DNA of 64,000 bases. It comes from Chryseobacterium arthrosphaerae. GTDB taxonomy: Bacteria > Bacteroidota > Bacteroidia > Flavobacteriales > Weeksellaceae. The DNA is taken from the NCBI RefSeq assembly GCF_001684965.1, contig NZ_MAYG01000001.1, positions 3,362,082 to 3,426,081 on the forward strand. Direction: 5' to 3'. The position numbers and the translations under genes are program-made. This document shows, piece by piece, positions 43,168-53,285 of the stretch. The notes under the pieces are model-generated. The model did no database searches, was not told the origin of the DNA, and saw nothing but the letters and a program-made list of their open reading frames with translations. The number at the start of each line of letters is the position of its first letter. The first letter of the stretch is position 1.

Positions 43168-43962
43168 ATGACCATTATCATTACAGGAACCTCATCAGGA
43201 ATCGGATTTGCATTAGCCGAATATTTTGGTAAAAAAGGGCACAAAGTATACGGATTAAGCAGGAAATATACAGAGAGTCAGTATTTCAAATCGATCCCAA
43301 CTGATGTTACCGATAACACTGCTGTTCAGAATGCTATTGCCGGGGTTTTACAGTCAGAAAGCAGAATTGATGTACTGATCAACAATGCGGGAATGGGAAT
43401 GGTAGGAGCTGTAGAAGATTCTACAAAGGAAGACATCCTGAAATTGTTCAGCCTGAACCTCGCAGGTGCCGTTCAGATGATGAGTGCTGTTCTTCCGAAA
43501 ATGCGTGAAAATAAATTTGGAAAGATCATCAATGTTTCCAGTATCGGGAGTGAAATGGGTCTTCCTTTCCGTGGGTTTTATTCTGCTTCAAAATCTGCTC
43601 TGGATAAGGTGACTGAAGCCATGAGGTATGAAGTGTATCCATGGAATATTGACGTTTGCTCACTGCATTTAGGGGATATTAAAACCAATATTGCAGAAAA
43701 CAGGGTGATCGCTCAGGTTTCCCAGCCTTATCAAAAGGTTTTTGATAAAGTATATGCCCTGATGAATGCTCACGTGGATGAAGGGACAGAGCCCCTGGAA
43801 GTGGCAGAATACATTGAAAAGCTGCTGGGGAAGAACAAATGGAAAGCCCATTATTATTTTGGTAAATTCGGACAGAAGATCGGAGTTCCGTTAAAATGGA
43901 TTCTTCCGCAGGGCATTTATGAGAATTTAATGAAGAAGTATAATAAACTGGATAAAAATTAG
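43168..43962 (+). CDS. Short-chain dehydrogenase/reductase
   Basis: The 264-residue cytoplasmic oxidoreductase has a classical SDR fold: the cofactor loop TGTSSGIG at residues 6-13, NNAG at about 75, the catalytic Ser in INVSSIGS and the YSASK motif (Tyr and Lys about 30 residues later). There is a basic residue after the second strand (GLSRKY), which leans toward NADP, but this is not decisive. Substrate is unknown. It lies between a SusC/SusD pair and an outer-membrane barrel and is not clearly co-transcribed with either. A repeat element follows its stop. Confidence 0.88.
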   Translation: MTIIITGTSSGIGFALAEYFGKKGHKVYGLSRKYTESQYFKSIPTDVTDNTAVQNAIAGVLQSESRIDVLINNAGMGMVGAVEDSTKEDILKLFSLNLAGAVQMMSAVLPKMRENKFGKIINVSSIGSEMGLPFRGFYSASKSALDKVTEAMRYEVYPWNIDVCSLHLGDIKTNIAENRVIAQVSQPYQKVFDKVYALMNAHVDEGTEPLEVAEYIEKLLGKNKWKAHYYFGKFGQKIGVPLKWILPQGIYENLMKKYNKLDKN

Positions 43963-43979
43963 TTGATTGATAGGACGCA

Positions 43980-44094
43980 TTGTCATTCTGAAGGGAATGA
44001 AATGCTGTGAAGGATCTTTTTGTATTTTTATAAAAATTCTTCATTCCGCTGCGGAACTGTGTTCGTAAGCATTGATGTATATTCAGAATGACAA
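43980..44094. repeat. REP-like palindromic element with 13-bp perfect terminal inverted repeats
   Basis: TTGTCATTCTGAA (43980-43992) and TTCAGAATGACAA (44082-44094) are perfect inverted repeats at the two ends of a 115-bp stretch. Inside are AAGGATCTTTTTGT and ATTCTTCATTCCGCTGC. Elements opening with TGTCATTCTGAA are common between genes in Bacteroidota genomes. It overlaps the 5' end of the following open reading frame. No transposase is encoded, so it would be mobilised in trans or be immobile. Confidence 0.65.
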
Positions 44095-45700
44095 ATTGAA
44101 ATTACTTTTAAAAATATTTTTTGTACTGTTCTGCGTTTTTACCCAAGCGCAGAAAAAGCAGTATTGGCTGATCGATACGGAGACCAAGGTCAAAAAAAAG
44201 GTAAAAGATTCGGTTTCTGCCGTAAAGTTCCTGGATTCACTGGCACAGAATAATTATTTTTTCACACAGCTGAAAGAGGTCAGAGTAAAAGGGGACAGTA
44301 CAGAAATTTTTTATGATAAAGGAAAAAACTTCAACGAAACCTATGTTGATCTTTCAGATTCCATTGCCCTGAAATTAAAAATCAGGAAAGATTTTTTCAC
44401 TAAAAATTTAGACTCTACCAAGAAAAGCATCAACAAAAGCTATATTGATGACGGATATTCTTTCAGCAGGATCAAATCCAAATACAAGGGTCAGAAGAAC
44501 GGCTTTCCCATCGTAGAGCTGGATATCAATAAAAACGATAAAAGAACGATCGACGGTTTTGTAGTCAAGGGATATGAAAAGGTTCCTAAAAGGTTCATCA
44601 AAAACCTGGAAAAGGAATTCAAAGGAAAAAATTATGATGAAAAGAATCTTCTGGCCATCAACAAGAACTTTCAGAGCCATCCTTTTCTGACACTGGAACG
44701 GCAACCGCAGACCCTGTTCACCAAAGATTCCACGAATATTTACCTGTTTCTCGAAAAGAAAAAGACCAATACTTTTGACGGGGTCATAGGTTTTGGAAAT
44801 GACAAAACAGAGAAGTTCACCTTAAACGGAACCATGAACGTCAATTTCAGGAATATGTTCAATGGTTTTGAAACCATCAATCTTTACTGGCAGAGAAACC
44901 CTGACAAAGGACAGAATTTTGACCTTCAGGTGGATATTCCCTATCTTTTTAAATCGAACGTAGGGATGAATGCCAAGGTGAATATCTACAGACAGGATTC
45001 AACATTCGCCAATGTAAAATTCCTTCCCGCTTTTTATTATCACATCAATAACCGTAACAAAATCGGGCTAAGGGGAACCTTAGAAACCTCAACCATTATT
45101 GATTCCTTATACGTTCAGGGGAAAGATTATAATAAAAGGGGGATCGGGATCTGGTATGAAATGACAGAGCCTACCGATATTGACCTTTTTCTTTACAAAA
45201 CAAGGATCAATGCCGGATATGATTTCCTGACAACCACTTATTCCAAAGACAATACCAAAGCCACACAGAATCAGTTTTATTTCTTCGGTGAACACAATTA
45301 TAATATCTCCGGCAACCATTTCCTGAACATAAAAGCAGAAGGTGCCATGATGGATTCTAAGGTAGAGTTTTCTGCCAATGAATTATACCGTTTCGGGGGC
45401 TGGAATTCTATGCGGGGATTCAATGAGAACTCTCTGGCCGCTGATTATTATTATTACGGAAGTTTAGAATACCGGTACCTCATAGGCAATCAGGCATTTT
45501 TTGATGTCTTCGGACAATACGGACAGCTCAATAACAAATCACTCAAGGTAAAACCCAAACTCTACAGTGTGGGACTCGGTTTCAATTTCTTTATCCCGAT
45601 CGGGCTGATGAGCTTCCAGCTGTCGAATGGTAATGAGTTTGGAAATCCGTTTAAATTCAATGATATTAAAATCCATTGGGGAATCCTGAGCAGGTTTTAA
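44075..45700 (+). CDS. Omp85/BamA-like outer-membrane beta-barrel protein
   Basis: The 541-residue protein has a Sec signal (hydrophobic run ending FTQAQ), a region that includes a single POTRA-like domain (about 165-230, RTIDGFVVKGYEKVPKRFIK), and a C-terminal 16-strand barrel with the Omp85 signature in ELYRFGGWNSMRGFNENSLA, ending in SRF-COOH, the usual outer-membrane sorting end. This suggests a BamA/TamA-like role in protein or lipid insertion, but it is too short for BamA itself. The ATG at 44075 and the first six codons lie in a REP-like repeat. An in-frame TTG at 44096 just after the repeat is an alternative start. Confidence 0.8.
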   Translation: MYIQNDKLKLLLKIFFVLFCVFTQAQKKQYWLIDTETKVKKKVKDSVSAVKFLDSLAQNNYFFTQLKEVRVKGDSTEIFYDKGKNFNETYVDLSDSIALKLKIRKDFFTKNLDSTKKSINKSYIDDGYSFSRIKSKYKGQKNGFPIVELDINKNDKRTIDGFVVKGYEKVPKRFIKNLEKEFKGKNYDEKNLLAINKNFQSHPFLTLERQPQTLFTKDSTNIYLFLEKKKTNTFDGVIGFGNDKTEKFTLNGTMNVNFRNMFNGFETINLYWQRNPDKGQNFDLQVDIPYLFKSNVGMNAKVNIYRQDSTFANVKFLPAFYYHINNRNKIGLRGTLETSTIIDSLYVQGKDYNKRGIGIWYEMTEPTDIDLFLYKTRINAGYDFLTTTYSKDNTKATQNQFYFFGEHNYNISGNHFLNIKAEGAMMDSKVEFSANELYRFGGWNSMRGFNENSLAADYYYYGSLEYRYLIGNQAFFDVFGQYGQLNNKSLKVKPKLYSVGLGFNFFIPIGLMSFQLSNGNEFGNPFKFNDIKIHWGILSRF

Positions 45701-45952
45701 GAAGAAAAAAGAGGGAAGACTGAAATATGTATTTCCCAGCTTTACTATTTGTTTTCTGAGCGGTCCTAATATCCAAAATAACTTCCTGATTCCAGCTTCC
45801 TGCCTTATTATTAATAACTATATAATAAAAGAAAAATCCCTATACAAAGGTCATTTCCCGCTTTACTTTTTTATTAATTATCCCTGTTAAAAAATATTAA
45901 AATCGTATTTTTATTTTAACATCGCATTAAACTTTACGTAATAGTGCCCGGC

Positions 45953-45960
45953 TAAATTTG
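45953..45960 (+). promoter_or_regulatory. -7 element that sets the second susC start
   Basis: TAAATTTG is an exact TAnnTTTG. Its TTG (45958) would be mis-called as a start. The true ATG is 12 nt downstream at 45973, giving a leader of about 6 nt. Confidence 0.6.
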
Positions 45961-45972
45961 CATTCAAAAAAA

Positions 45973-48900
45973 ATGAAGAAAACTTTAGCTACATTTGCAG
46001 TTTTTTTACTTCCCTTATATATTACAGCTCAAGAGGTTGCCATCTCCGGAAATGTAAAATCTGAAAGCGGCACGAGTGTTTCCGGGGTAAATATTACGGA
46101 TAAAAATACTGGAAAGACCACTACGACAGATGAAAATGGTAATTTTACCATTACAGCCAATCCGAAGGACATTCTTGAATTCTTTGCTCCTGATTTTTCT
46201 GTATATACCGTTGAGGTTTCTTCAAAAAGGCAGTATTCCATTGTTTTGACAAAGACGCATGAAAAACAGATCGAGGGAGTAGTAATTACCGCACTGGGAA
46301 TTGCCAAAAAGAAAGAAAAGATAGGCTATGCCACTCAGGAAGTAGGCACAAAGCAATTCGAAACAATCACTACACCAAGTATCGGTAATTTGTTTTCAGG
46401 ACAGGTAGCCGGTCTGAATGTTTCCAATCCTACAGGGATGCAGCAGGCACCTCAGTTTACATTAAGAGGAAACTCCAATCTGGTTTTTGTTATTGACGGA
46501 GTGATTGTAGACAAGGAGGTTTTTCAGAATTTAGATCCTAATAATATTGAAAATATCAACGTACTGAAGGGGGCTACCGCTTCTGCATTATACGGATCAA
46601 GAGGCCGTTACGGAGCCGTTCTGATCACAACAAAAAGTGCAAAAAAGAAAGGTTTTTCCGTAGAGTTTTCTCAAAATACCATGATTACGGGAGGCTTTAC
46701 CAATCTTCCGAAAACCCAGACAGAATACGGAAACGGTTCCCACGGAAAATATGAATTCTGGGACGGAGCCGATGGCGGGGTGAATGACGGAGATATGATC
46801 TGGGGGCCCAAATTTGTTCCGGGGCTTCAGATTGCTCAATGGAACAGTCCGATCAGGGATAAAGTTACCGGACAGGTTATTCCATGGTATGGAGCCGTGA
46901 CAGATACTCAGTACAATGATAAATCAAGGTACGAAAGGGTTCCCATTGACTGGACTTACCATGATAATTTAAAAACATTTTTAAAGCCTGCAGTGATCAA
47001 CAATAATAATTTTGCGATCAGCTACAGATATAATAAGGATACTTACAGACTTTCAGGGAACTTCATGAACTATGATGACAGGGTTCCTAATTCTTACCTT
47101 CAGAAGTATGGCATCAACTTCGCCTCTGAAAATCATCTCGGAGAGAAATTGATCTTTGATACGAAATTCAATTACAACCAGGCTTTCACACCGAATATTC
47201 CCAACTATGATTATAATCCGAGCGGACATATGTACACGATCCTGATCTGGATGGGAGGAGATGTAGACGGAAGAGCACTGAAAAACCATATGTGGGTTCC
47301 CGGAAAAGAAGGAAGGTCTCAGGCCAACTGGAACTATGCCTGGTACAATAACCCATGGTTCGGAGCTGAATATTATAAAAACCAGAACAGGACCAACATT
47401 ATCAATGCTCAGACTGGATTAGAATATAAAGCTACAAAAGATTTCTCCGTAAAAGGTAAAATATCAATTGTTGAAAACCACGTCAAAAGAGAAACCTTGA
47501 GCCCATACTCTTATTTCAACTACAGTGCTCCGAGAAGCGGGGGCTATATTCTGAAAGATAATAAAACCTGGAACCTCAACTACGATGTACTGGCAACCTA
47601 TAAGAAGAAAATATCTGAGAATTTTGATATTGCCATCAATGCCGGAGGTTCAACCTTTTATTATAAAAACAATATCAATGAAACGTCCACAGACGGTTTG
47701 AAAATTCCGGAAGTGTATACATTTGAAAACTCTATCGGAGCTTTAAAAAAATATACTTACCTGAAAGAAAAGCTGATCTACAGTGCCTATTCAACGATTG
47801 ACATCGGACTGTACAATGCTTTTTTCATCAATATTTCCGGGCGTAATGACTGGTCTTCCACACTTCCTAAAGCCAACAGGTCCTACTTTTATCCTTCTGC
47901 ATCGGTGAGTGCCGTGATTTCCAACCTTGTCAAACTCCCGGAGTCTGTTAATCTACTGAAACTTTCCGCTTCATGGGCGAAAGTAGCCTATGACTTCCAG
48001 CCTTATTCCATCAGAAATTATTACCTGAACAATAAAGGAATCACGTTCAACGGTAATCCTACGTTTTACTACCCTACCATCCTGAATGTTGAAAATTCTT
48101 TGAAACCGGAGCAGACAAAGTCTTATGAGCTGGGGCTGAGTGCAGGATTTCTCAATAACAGAATTACTTTAGACGCCACTTATTTCAGAACCCTGGATTA
48201 TAATAATATTCTGGAGTTCCCAAGTGCAGAATCTTCAGGTTTTACCTCACAATATGTAAACGGTAATGAATACACTACAAAAGGATTTGAAATCTCCCTT
48301 GGTCTGGTTCCTGTAAAAACGGCTGACTTTACCTGGAAAACTTTGATCAACTGGAGTACATATGAGCAAAAGCTGACTTCCATCTATAATAATATGCCGA
48401 ATTACAAGAATATCAAACTGGGCGAAAGAATGGACAGCTATTATGACTACACATGGCAGAAGTCTCCGGACGGCAAAGTGATCCTGGATGCGAAATCAGG
48501 AATGCCGACAAGGGCAAACACACCAAGCAATCTGAGGCATTTCAACCCGGACTGGACTTTCGGTTTCAACAACACTTTCAAATACAGAAAACTGTCTCTG
48601 AATATCGGAATTGATGGAAGCATCGGCGGCGTCATGAGATCTCAGGTTGTAGAAAAAATGTGGTGGGGAGGAAAACATCCTAATTCTGTAGCCTACAGGG
48701 ATCTTGAATATGCAACTCCGGGAACTTACTATTTTGTACCGGATGGAGTTAATTACAATCCTTCTACAGGTCTTTATACACCGCATACCAAAGCCATAAG
48801 CTTCCAGGACTGGGCGCAAAACTACCCGTATCAGGCAAGGGTAACACAGGATGAAAGTGAAGAGTTTGCCAATGTATTCGACAGGACTTTTATCAAGCTA

Positions 48901-49131
48901 AGGTCTGTAACATTAGAATATGATTTCTCTTCATTACTGAATCCTAAAGGAATGGTAAAAGGTTTCACTGCTAATATTTCCGCCTATAACCTGGCCATGT
49001 GGAAAAAATCGAAAAATCTTTATTCCGATCCGGATTTCCAGATCAGATCAGGAAGAACGGATGATATCACGAATGACATACAGGATCCGTCAAGCAGATG
49101 GTTTGGAATAGGGTTTAATCTTAAGTTTTAA
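45973..49131 (+). CDS. SusC/RagA family TonB-dependent outer-membrane transporter
   Basis: The 1052-residue protein has a Sec signal (ends YITAQE), an N-terminal carboxypeptidase-regulatory-like domain at about 22-100 (ISGNVKSESGTSVSGVNITD, GNFTITANPKD), a plug with IEGVVITALGIAKKKEKIGY, LFSGQVAGLNVSNPTG and VIDGVIVDKEVFQNLDPNNI, and a long barrel ending WFGIGFNLKF. Start is fixed by the promoter. It is followed after 19 nt by a susD gene and then a phosphocholine-specific phospholipase C, so a phospholipid-derived ligand is plausible but not proven. Confidence 0.94.
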   Translation: MKKTLATFAVFLLPLYITAQEVAISGNVKSESGTSVSGVNITDKNTGKTTTTDENGNFTITANPKDILEFFAPDFSVYTVEVSSKRQYSIVLTKTHEKQIEGVVITALGIAKKKEKIGYATQEVGTKQFETITTPSIGNLFSGQVAGLNVSNPTGMQQAPQFTLRGNSNLVFVIDGVIVDKEVFQNLDPNNIENINVLKGATASALYGSRGRYGAVLITTKSAKKKGFSVEFSQNTMITGGFTNLPKTQTEYGNGSHGKYEFWDGADGGVNDGDMIWGPKFVPGLQIAQWNSPIRDKVTGQVIPWYGAVTDTQYNDKSRYERVPIDWTYHDNLKTFLKPAVINNNNFAISYRYNKDTYRLSGNFMNYDDRVPNSYLQKYGINFASENHLGEKLIFDTKFNYNQAFTPNIPNYDYNPSGHMYTILIWMGGDVDGRALKNHMWVPGKEGRSQANWNYAWYNNPWFGAEYYKNQNRTNIINAQTGLEYKATKDFSVKGKISIVENHVKRETLSPYSYFNYSAPRSGGYILKDNKTWNLNYDVLATYKKKISENFDIAINAGGSTFYYKNNINETSTDGLKIPEVYTFENSIGALKKYTYLKEKLIYSAYSTIDIGLYNAFFINISGRNDWSSTLPKANRSYFYPSASVSAVISNLVKLPESVNLLKLSASWAKVAYDFQPYSIRNYYLNNKGITFNGNPTFYYPTILNVENSLKPEQTKSYELGLSAGFLNNRITLDATYFRTLDYNNILEFPSAESSGFTSQYVNGNEYTTKGFEISLGLVPVKTADFTWKTLINWSTYEQKLTSIYNNMPNYKNIKLGERMDSYYDYTWQKSPDGKVILDAKSGMPTRANTPSNLRHFNPDWTFGFNNTFKYRKLSLNIGIDGSIGGVMRSQVVEKMWWGGKHPNSVAYRDLEYATPGTYYFVPDGVNYNPSTGLYTPHTKAISFQDWAQNYPYQARVTQDESEEFANVFDRTFIKLRSVTLEYDFSSLLNPKGMVKGFTANISAYNLAMWKKSKNLYSDPDFQIRSGRTDDITNDIQDPSSRWFGIGFNLKF

Positions 49132-49150
49132 TTAAAAGCACTTCAATACA

Positions 49151-50668
49151 ATGAAAAATAGTATATACACAAAAGGATTCAGTCGCAGAACGGCAAAAGC
49201 ACTGATAAGAACGGTAATCGCTGCCGGATTTCTGTCATTGGCCTCCTGTGAGTCTAACCTTGATAAGATCAATGAAAACCCTAATGACCAGGCAAGCATT
49301 GATCCCAAATATCTTCTGACTTATGCATCAAAAGAAACCTTCCAGGTGAACGGCGATAATATGTACGCTTCAAGAATGATGATCGGTACTGATGGAGAAA
49401 ATACGTATCAGTACATGAAGTGGAATGATACTTCTTTTGAGGTCTATACGAAAGCGATTCTGAATACGGTAAAAATGATGCAGGAAGCTGAAAAGATCAA
49501 TAATAAAAATTATATAGCGATTGGCAAATTTTTAAGGGCTTATCATTTCTTCAATATCAGTTTGAAAGTGGGAAGCGCCCCATATTCGGAAGCCGTAAAA
49601 GGTGAATCCGGAATTACCCAGCCGAAGTACGACAGTCAGGAAGCCATCATGGCCGGAATTTTATCAGAGCTGAAAGAAGCCAATGACCTCATCAATACCA
49701 GTGATAAAATTGAAGGGGATATTATCTTCAAAGGAGATGCTTCGAAATGGAAAAAGCTGATCAACTCCTTCCGCCTGAAAATCCTGATCACCCTTTCTAA
49801 AAAGACTACGGTAGGAAACTATACTGTGGCTACAGAATTTGCATCTATTGCGGGAAGCCAGCCTCTGATGACTTCAATTGCCGATAACGGAGAGCTAAAA
49901 TTTGCAGATGCTGCAGACAGCAGATATACCATGTTTAATAACAGCGGATACGGATCTAGTTTATATATGGCTGATTACTTCATCAACCTGTTTAAAGAAA
50001 GACAGGATCCCCGCTTATTTACTTTTGCTGCCCAAACTACCGGTGCGAAGGAAGCAGGAAAGCCTATTACAGATTTTTCCGGATACAATGGCGGAAACCC
50101 TACTTCACCTTATTCTGATAATGCCGCCCTGATCACGGCAAAAAATATTTCAAAGGTTAACGACCGTTTCTATAAAGATCCTACCAATGAGCCTTCTTCT
50201 GTATTAAGCTATTCAGAGCTTGAGTTTATTCTTGCTGAAGCAGCCGCCAGAGGATGGATTTCCGGATCTGCAAAAACACATTATGACAATGCCATCAAAG
50301 CCAGTTTTAATTTTTACCAGACGTATGTGAAAAATCCGGGACAGTATTTTACAGGTTTTGATGTGAACCAGTATCTGACGACTCCTTTAGTGGTTTATAA
50401 TGATACAGACCCATTGCAGACCCAACTGGAAAAAATCATGACTCAAAAGTACATGACCATGTTTCACCAGGCACAATGGACTTCTTATCAGGATTATTTA
50501 AGAACCGGATATCCGAATTATCCTTTAAAAGCCGGAGTTCCCGCTCCGTTCAGGTTCAGATATCCGCAATCGGAATACAGCTATAACAGCAATAATTTAA
50601 AAGCGGCCCTTGCGGCCCAATACGGAGGAAATGACAATATCAACTCCAAACCGTGGTGGTTACAGTAG
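49151..50668 (+). CDS. SusD-like surface lipoprotein
   Basis: The 505-residue protein has a signal with SLASC near residue 33 (a longer than usual basic N-terminus, MKNSIYTKGFSRRTAKALIR). The mature part follows the SusD-like pattern of the 'SusD_like_2' type: NLDKINENPNDQASIDPKYL, NYIAIGKFLRAYHFFNIS, and a C-terminal LEKIMTQKYMTMFHQAQWTS that closes with a proline-rich basic RFRYPQSEY and NNLKAALAAQYGG. It would bind the ligand taken up by the SusC encoded 19 nt upstream. A hairpin follows before the phospholipase gene. Confidence 0.9.
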   Translation: MKNSIYTKGFSRRTAKALIRTVIAAGFLSLASCESNLDKINENPNDQASIDPKYLLTYASKETFQVNGDNMYASRMMIGTDGENTYQYMKWNDTSFEVYTKAILNTVKMMQEAEKINNKNYIAIGKFLRAYHFFNISLKVGSAPYSEAVKGESGITQPKYDSQEAIMAGILSELKEANDLINTSDKIEGDIIFKGDASKWKKLINSFRLKILITLSKKTTVGNYTVATEFASIAGSQPLMTSIADNGELKFADAADSRYTMFNNSGYGSSLYMADYFINLFKERQDPRLFTFAAQTTGAKEAGKPITDFSGYNGGNPTSPYSDNAALITAKNISKVNDRFYKDPTNEPSSVLSYSELEFILAEAAARGWISGSAKTHYDNAIKASFNFYQTYVKNPGQYFTGFDVNQYLTTPLVVYNDTDPLQTQLEKIMTQKYMTMFHQAQWTSYQDYLRTGYPNYPLKAGVPAPFRFRYPQSEYSYNSNNLKAALAAQYGGNDNINSKPWWLQ

Positions 50669-50695
50669 AAAAAACTGATTATTTTTTATATAAAC

Positions 50696-50736
50696 AAAGA
50701 AATCGCAGGAAAATCCTATTAACTTGCGGTTTCTTT
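50696..50736 (+). terminator. Hairpin between susD and the phospholipase gene
   Basis: A 14-bp stem with two G-U pairs (50696-50709 with 50723-50736) has only a modest T tract after it. It is perhaps an attenuator that lowers expression of the phospholipase gene relative to susCD. Confidence 0.55.
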
Positions 50737-50752
50737 CTTATTACGACTGAAC

Positions 50753-53098
50753 ATGAACAGAAGAGAATTTTTAGAAAAATCAAGCATTTTATTAGCGGGA
50801 TTGGGAACTTCAAGTGTTCTTCACCCTTCTATTTTAAAAGCATTGGCTATTGAACCGGCTGCCCAGTCTACTTTTTATGATGCAGAACATGTGGTCATCC
50901 TTATGCAGGAAAACCGTTCGTTTGATCATGCTTTTGGAGCCCTTAAAGGAGTCCGTGGATTTTTAGATAAAAGAGCTTTTATAAAACCGGACGGACATTC
51001 CGTTTTTTTTCAGAAGGATAATACGGGGAAATATGCCGCTCCTGCCCGCCTGGATCTGAGAAATACCAAATCTACGTGGATGAGCTCCCTTCCCCATTCA
51101 TGGGAAAACCAGCAAAATGCCCTGAATAAAGGAAAATATGATCAATGGCTTCAGGCAAAAGCTTCCGGAAATAAAGATTATAAAAATATTCCGCTTACAT
51201 TGGGATATTATAACCGCGAAGATCTTCCTTTTTATTATCAGCTGGCAGATGCCTTTACCATATTCGACCAGTATTTCTGCTCTTCACTTACGGGGACTAC
51301 TCCCAACCGGCTATTCCTTTGGTCCGGAACTTTGAGAGCACAGCAAAACGGAAAAGTGAAAGCCAACGTTGTCAACGAAAATATTGATTATGATAAGGCC
51401 AGACAGGCGAAATGGAAAAGTTTTCCGGAAATTTTAGAAGAGCAGAATGTTTCATGGAGAATTTATCAGAATGAAATCAGCCTTCCTAAAGGAATGTCCG
51501 GAGAACAGGAAGCCTGGCTGAGCAATTTTACAGATAACCCTATTGAGTGGTTTTCAAAGTTCAATGTTAAATTCTCAAAGGGATATCATCAGAATATTCC
51601 TAACCTCATTGAAAGACTGAAAAAGGAAATTGAAAAAAATCCTAAGCAGAAGGAAAGGCTGGAAGCCATGATTGCAGAACTGAAGGAAGATGAGGTAAAA
51701 TACCATCCGGATAATTATTCAAAACTTTCGAAGGAGGAGAAAAATCTTCATGAAAAGGCATTTACCACCAATTCCGGCGATCCGGATTACTGGAACCTGG
51801 AAACCGGAAAGGATGAAAACGGGGAAAGACTGGTAGTTCCTAAGGGAGACGTACTGTTCCAGTTCCGTAAAGATGTGGAAGAAAAAAAGCTTCCGCTGGT
51901 GTCATGGCTTGTGGCCCCCGAACATTTTTCTGATCATCCGGGATCTCCATGGTATGGAGCGTGGTATATTTCAGAAGTTTTAAATATCCTGACCAAAGAT
52001 CCTGAAACCTGGAAGAAGACCATTTTTATCATCAACTATGATGAAAATGACGGTTATTTTGATCATGTACTTCCTTTTGCCCCTCCTTTAAATCCGAGCC
52101 AGCCGGTAGATATGAACGGAAAAGAGGGAGTGGAATATGTAGACCGTTCCCAGGAATACATGTCTGATCCTTCTCTGAAAGATTATGAAAAAACTGAAGG
52201 TACCGTAGGCCTTGGCTACAGGGTGCCTATGATCATCGCATCTCCATGGACGAAAGGAGGGTTTGTGAACTCTGAGGTATCCGATCACACTTCTGTACTT
52301 CAGTTTCTGGAGAAGTTTATTATGAAAAAATTCAGCAAGGATGTTCATATTGACAATATCAGTGACTGGAGAAGGGCTATCTGCGGAGACCTGACTTCAG
52401 CATTCAACAGTCCGAATGTGAAAGCCCCGCAGATGAACTATCTAAACCAGAAAGATTATGCCAAAACCATCAATGCTGCCAGAAACAAACCGGTACCGGA
52501 TCTGAAATGGTATTCAGAAAACGAGCTTAAGAACAATTTGCTTGAGATCCAGGAAAGGGGTATGAAACCTTCCCATGCGCTTCCTTATAATTTCCATGTC
52601 AATCTGGAAGGGAAAGAGATAAAGATGACCAATTTAAAAGAGAACGGTGTTCCTCTGCTGGTTTATGACAGAGCACGGTTTAATACGGATAATTATCATT
52701 TCTCTTATGCTTTGTATTCAAAACAGGAACTATCCCATGCTGTGCACTCAGGGGCTTATGATTATGAAGTTTTCGGGCCCAACGGATTCTTCCGAAAGTT
52801 TAAAGGAAATGCTGATCCGGATCTGGAAATCATTCTGGTCAATACTATTTCAAAAAACCAGGTGGAACTGATCATCAGAAACAATAAGAAGAAAAATATT
52901 TCTGTAGTACTGGAAGACCTCTACGGGAAAACAAAAAAAACAATAGCGTTGCAGAAGCCTGAGGAAAAAATAGCTTTTGACCTCAATAACAACAAAGGCT
53001 GGTACGATTTTAACATTACAGCGGGCGACCATCAGTGGCACTTTGCGGGAAGAATAGAGACCGGTAAAATTTCCGTTTCTGATCCGCACTGGGCATAG
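50753..53098 (+). CDS. Phosphocholine-specific phospholipase C
   Basis: The 781-residue enzyme is predicted to cut phosphatidylcholine and similar lipids to diacylglycerol and phosphocholine. It starts with a twin-arginine (Tat) signal, MNRREFLEKSSILLAG. The phosphoesterase domain (about 40-555) has VVILMQENRSFDHAFGALKG, FDQYFCSSLTGTTPNRLFLW, VSWLVAPEHFSDHPGSP and NYDENDGYFDHVLPFAPP, plus a late SPWTKGGFVNSEVSDHTSVL. Two C-terminal DUF756 beta-sandwich domains (about 595-680 and 700-781) follow. Length and layout match the non-haemolytic PLC family. It is third in line after susC and susD, separated by a hairpin. A strong terminator follows. Confidence 0.95.
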   Translation: MNRREFLEKSSILLAGLGTSSVLHPSILKALAIEPAAQSTFYDAEHVVILMQENRSFDHAFGALKGVRGFLDKRAFIKPDGHSVFFQKDNTGKYAAPARLDLRNTKSTWMSSLPHSWENQQNALNKGKYDQWLQAKASGNKDYKNIPLTLGYYNREDLPFYYQLADAFTIFDQYFCSSLTGTTPNRLFLWSGTLRAQQNGKVKANVVNENIDYDKARQAKWKSFPEILEEQNVSWRIYQNEISLPKGMSGEQEAWLSNFTDNPIEWFSKFNVKFSKGYHQNIPNLIERLKKEIEKNPKQKERLEAMIAELKEDEVKYHPDNYSKLSKEEKNLHEKAFTTNSGDPDYWNLETGKDENGERLVVPKGDVLFQFRKDVEEKKLPLVSWLVAPEHFSDHPGSPWYGAWYISEVLNILTKDPETWKKTIFIINYDENDGYFDHVLPFAPPLNPSQPVDMNGKEGVEYVDRSQEYMSDPSLKDYEKTEGTVGLGYRVPMIIASPWTKGGFVNSEVSDHTSVLQFLEKFIMKKFSKDVHIDNISDWRRAICGDLTSAFNSPNVKAPQMNYLNQKDYAKTINAARNKPVPDLKWYSENELKNNLLEIQERGMKPSHALPYNFHVNLEGKEIKMTNLKENGVPLLVYDRARFNTDNYHFSYALYSKQELSHAVHSGAYDYEVFGPNGFFRKFKGNADPDLEIILVNTISKNQVELIIRNNKKKNISVVLEDLYGKTKKTIALQKPEEKIAFDLNNNKGWYDFNITAGDHQWHFAGRIETGKISVSDPHWA

Positions 53099-53121
53099 AA
53101 AAACCAATCAATAACTCAAAC

Positions 53122-53152
53122 AAAATCCTGTACCCACCTGTGCAGGATTTTT
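53122..53152 (+). terminator. Intrinsic terminator after the phospholipase gene
   Basis: A 12-bp stem with one G-U pair (53122-53133 with 53140-53151) is followed by Ts. Confidence 0.8.
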
Positions 53153-53285
53153 CATATAATTCACTATATGATTATCAAATATATTACATTATAGGAATCA
53201 AATAATCACTGATATAAAAATTATACTATATTTTTTTCACAATATGCTGAATTTTATTATATTCACTTAACTAATTATCAGCATC

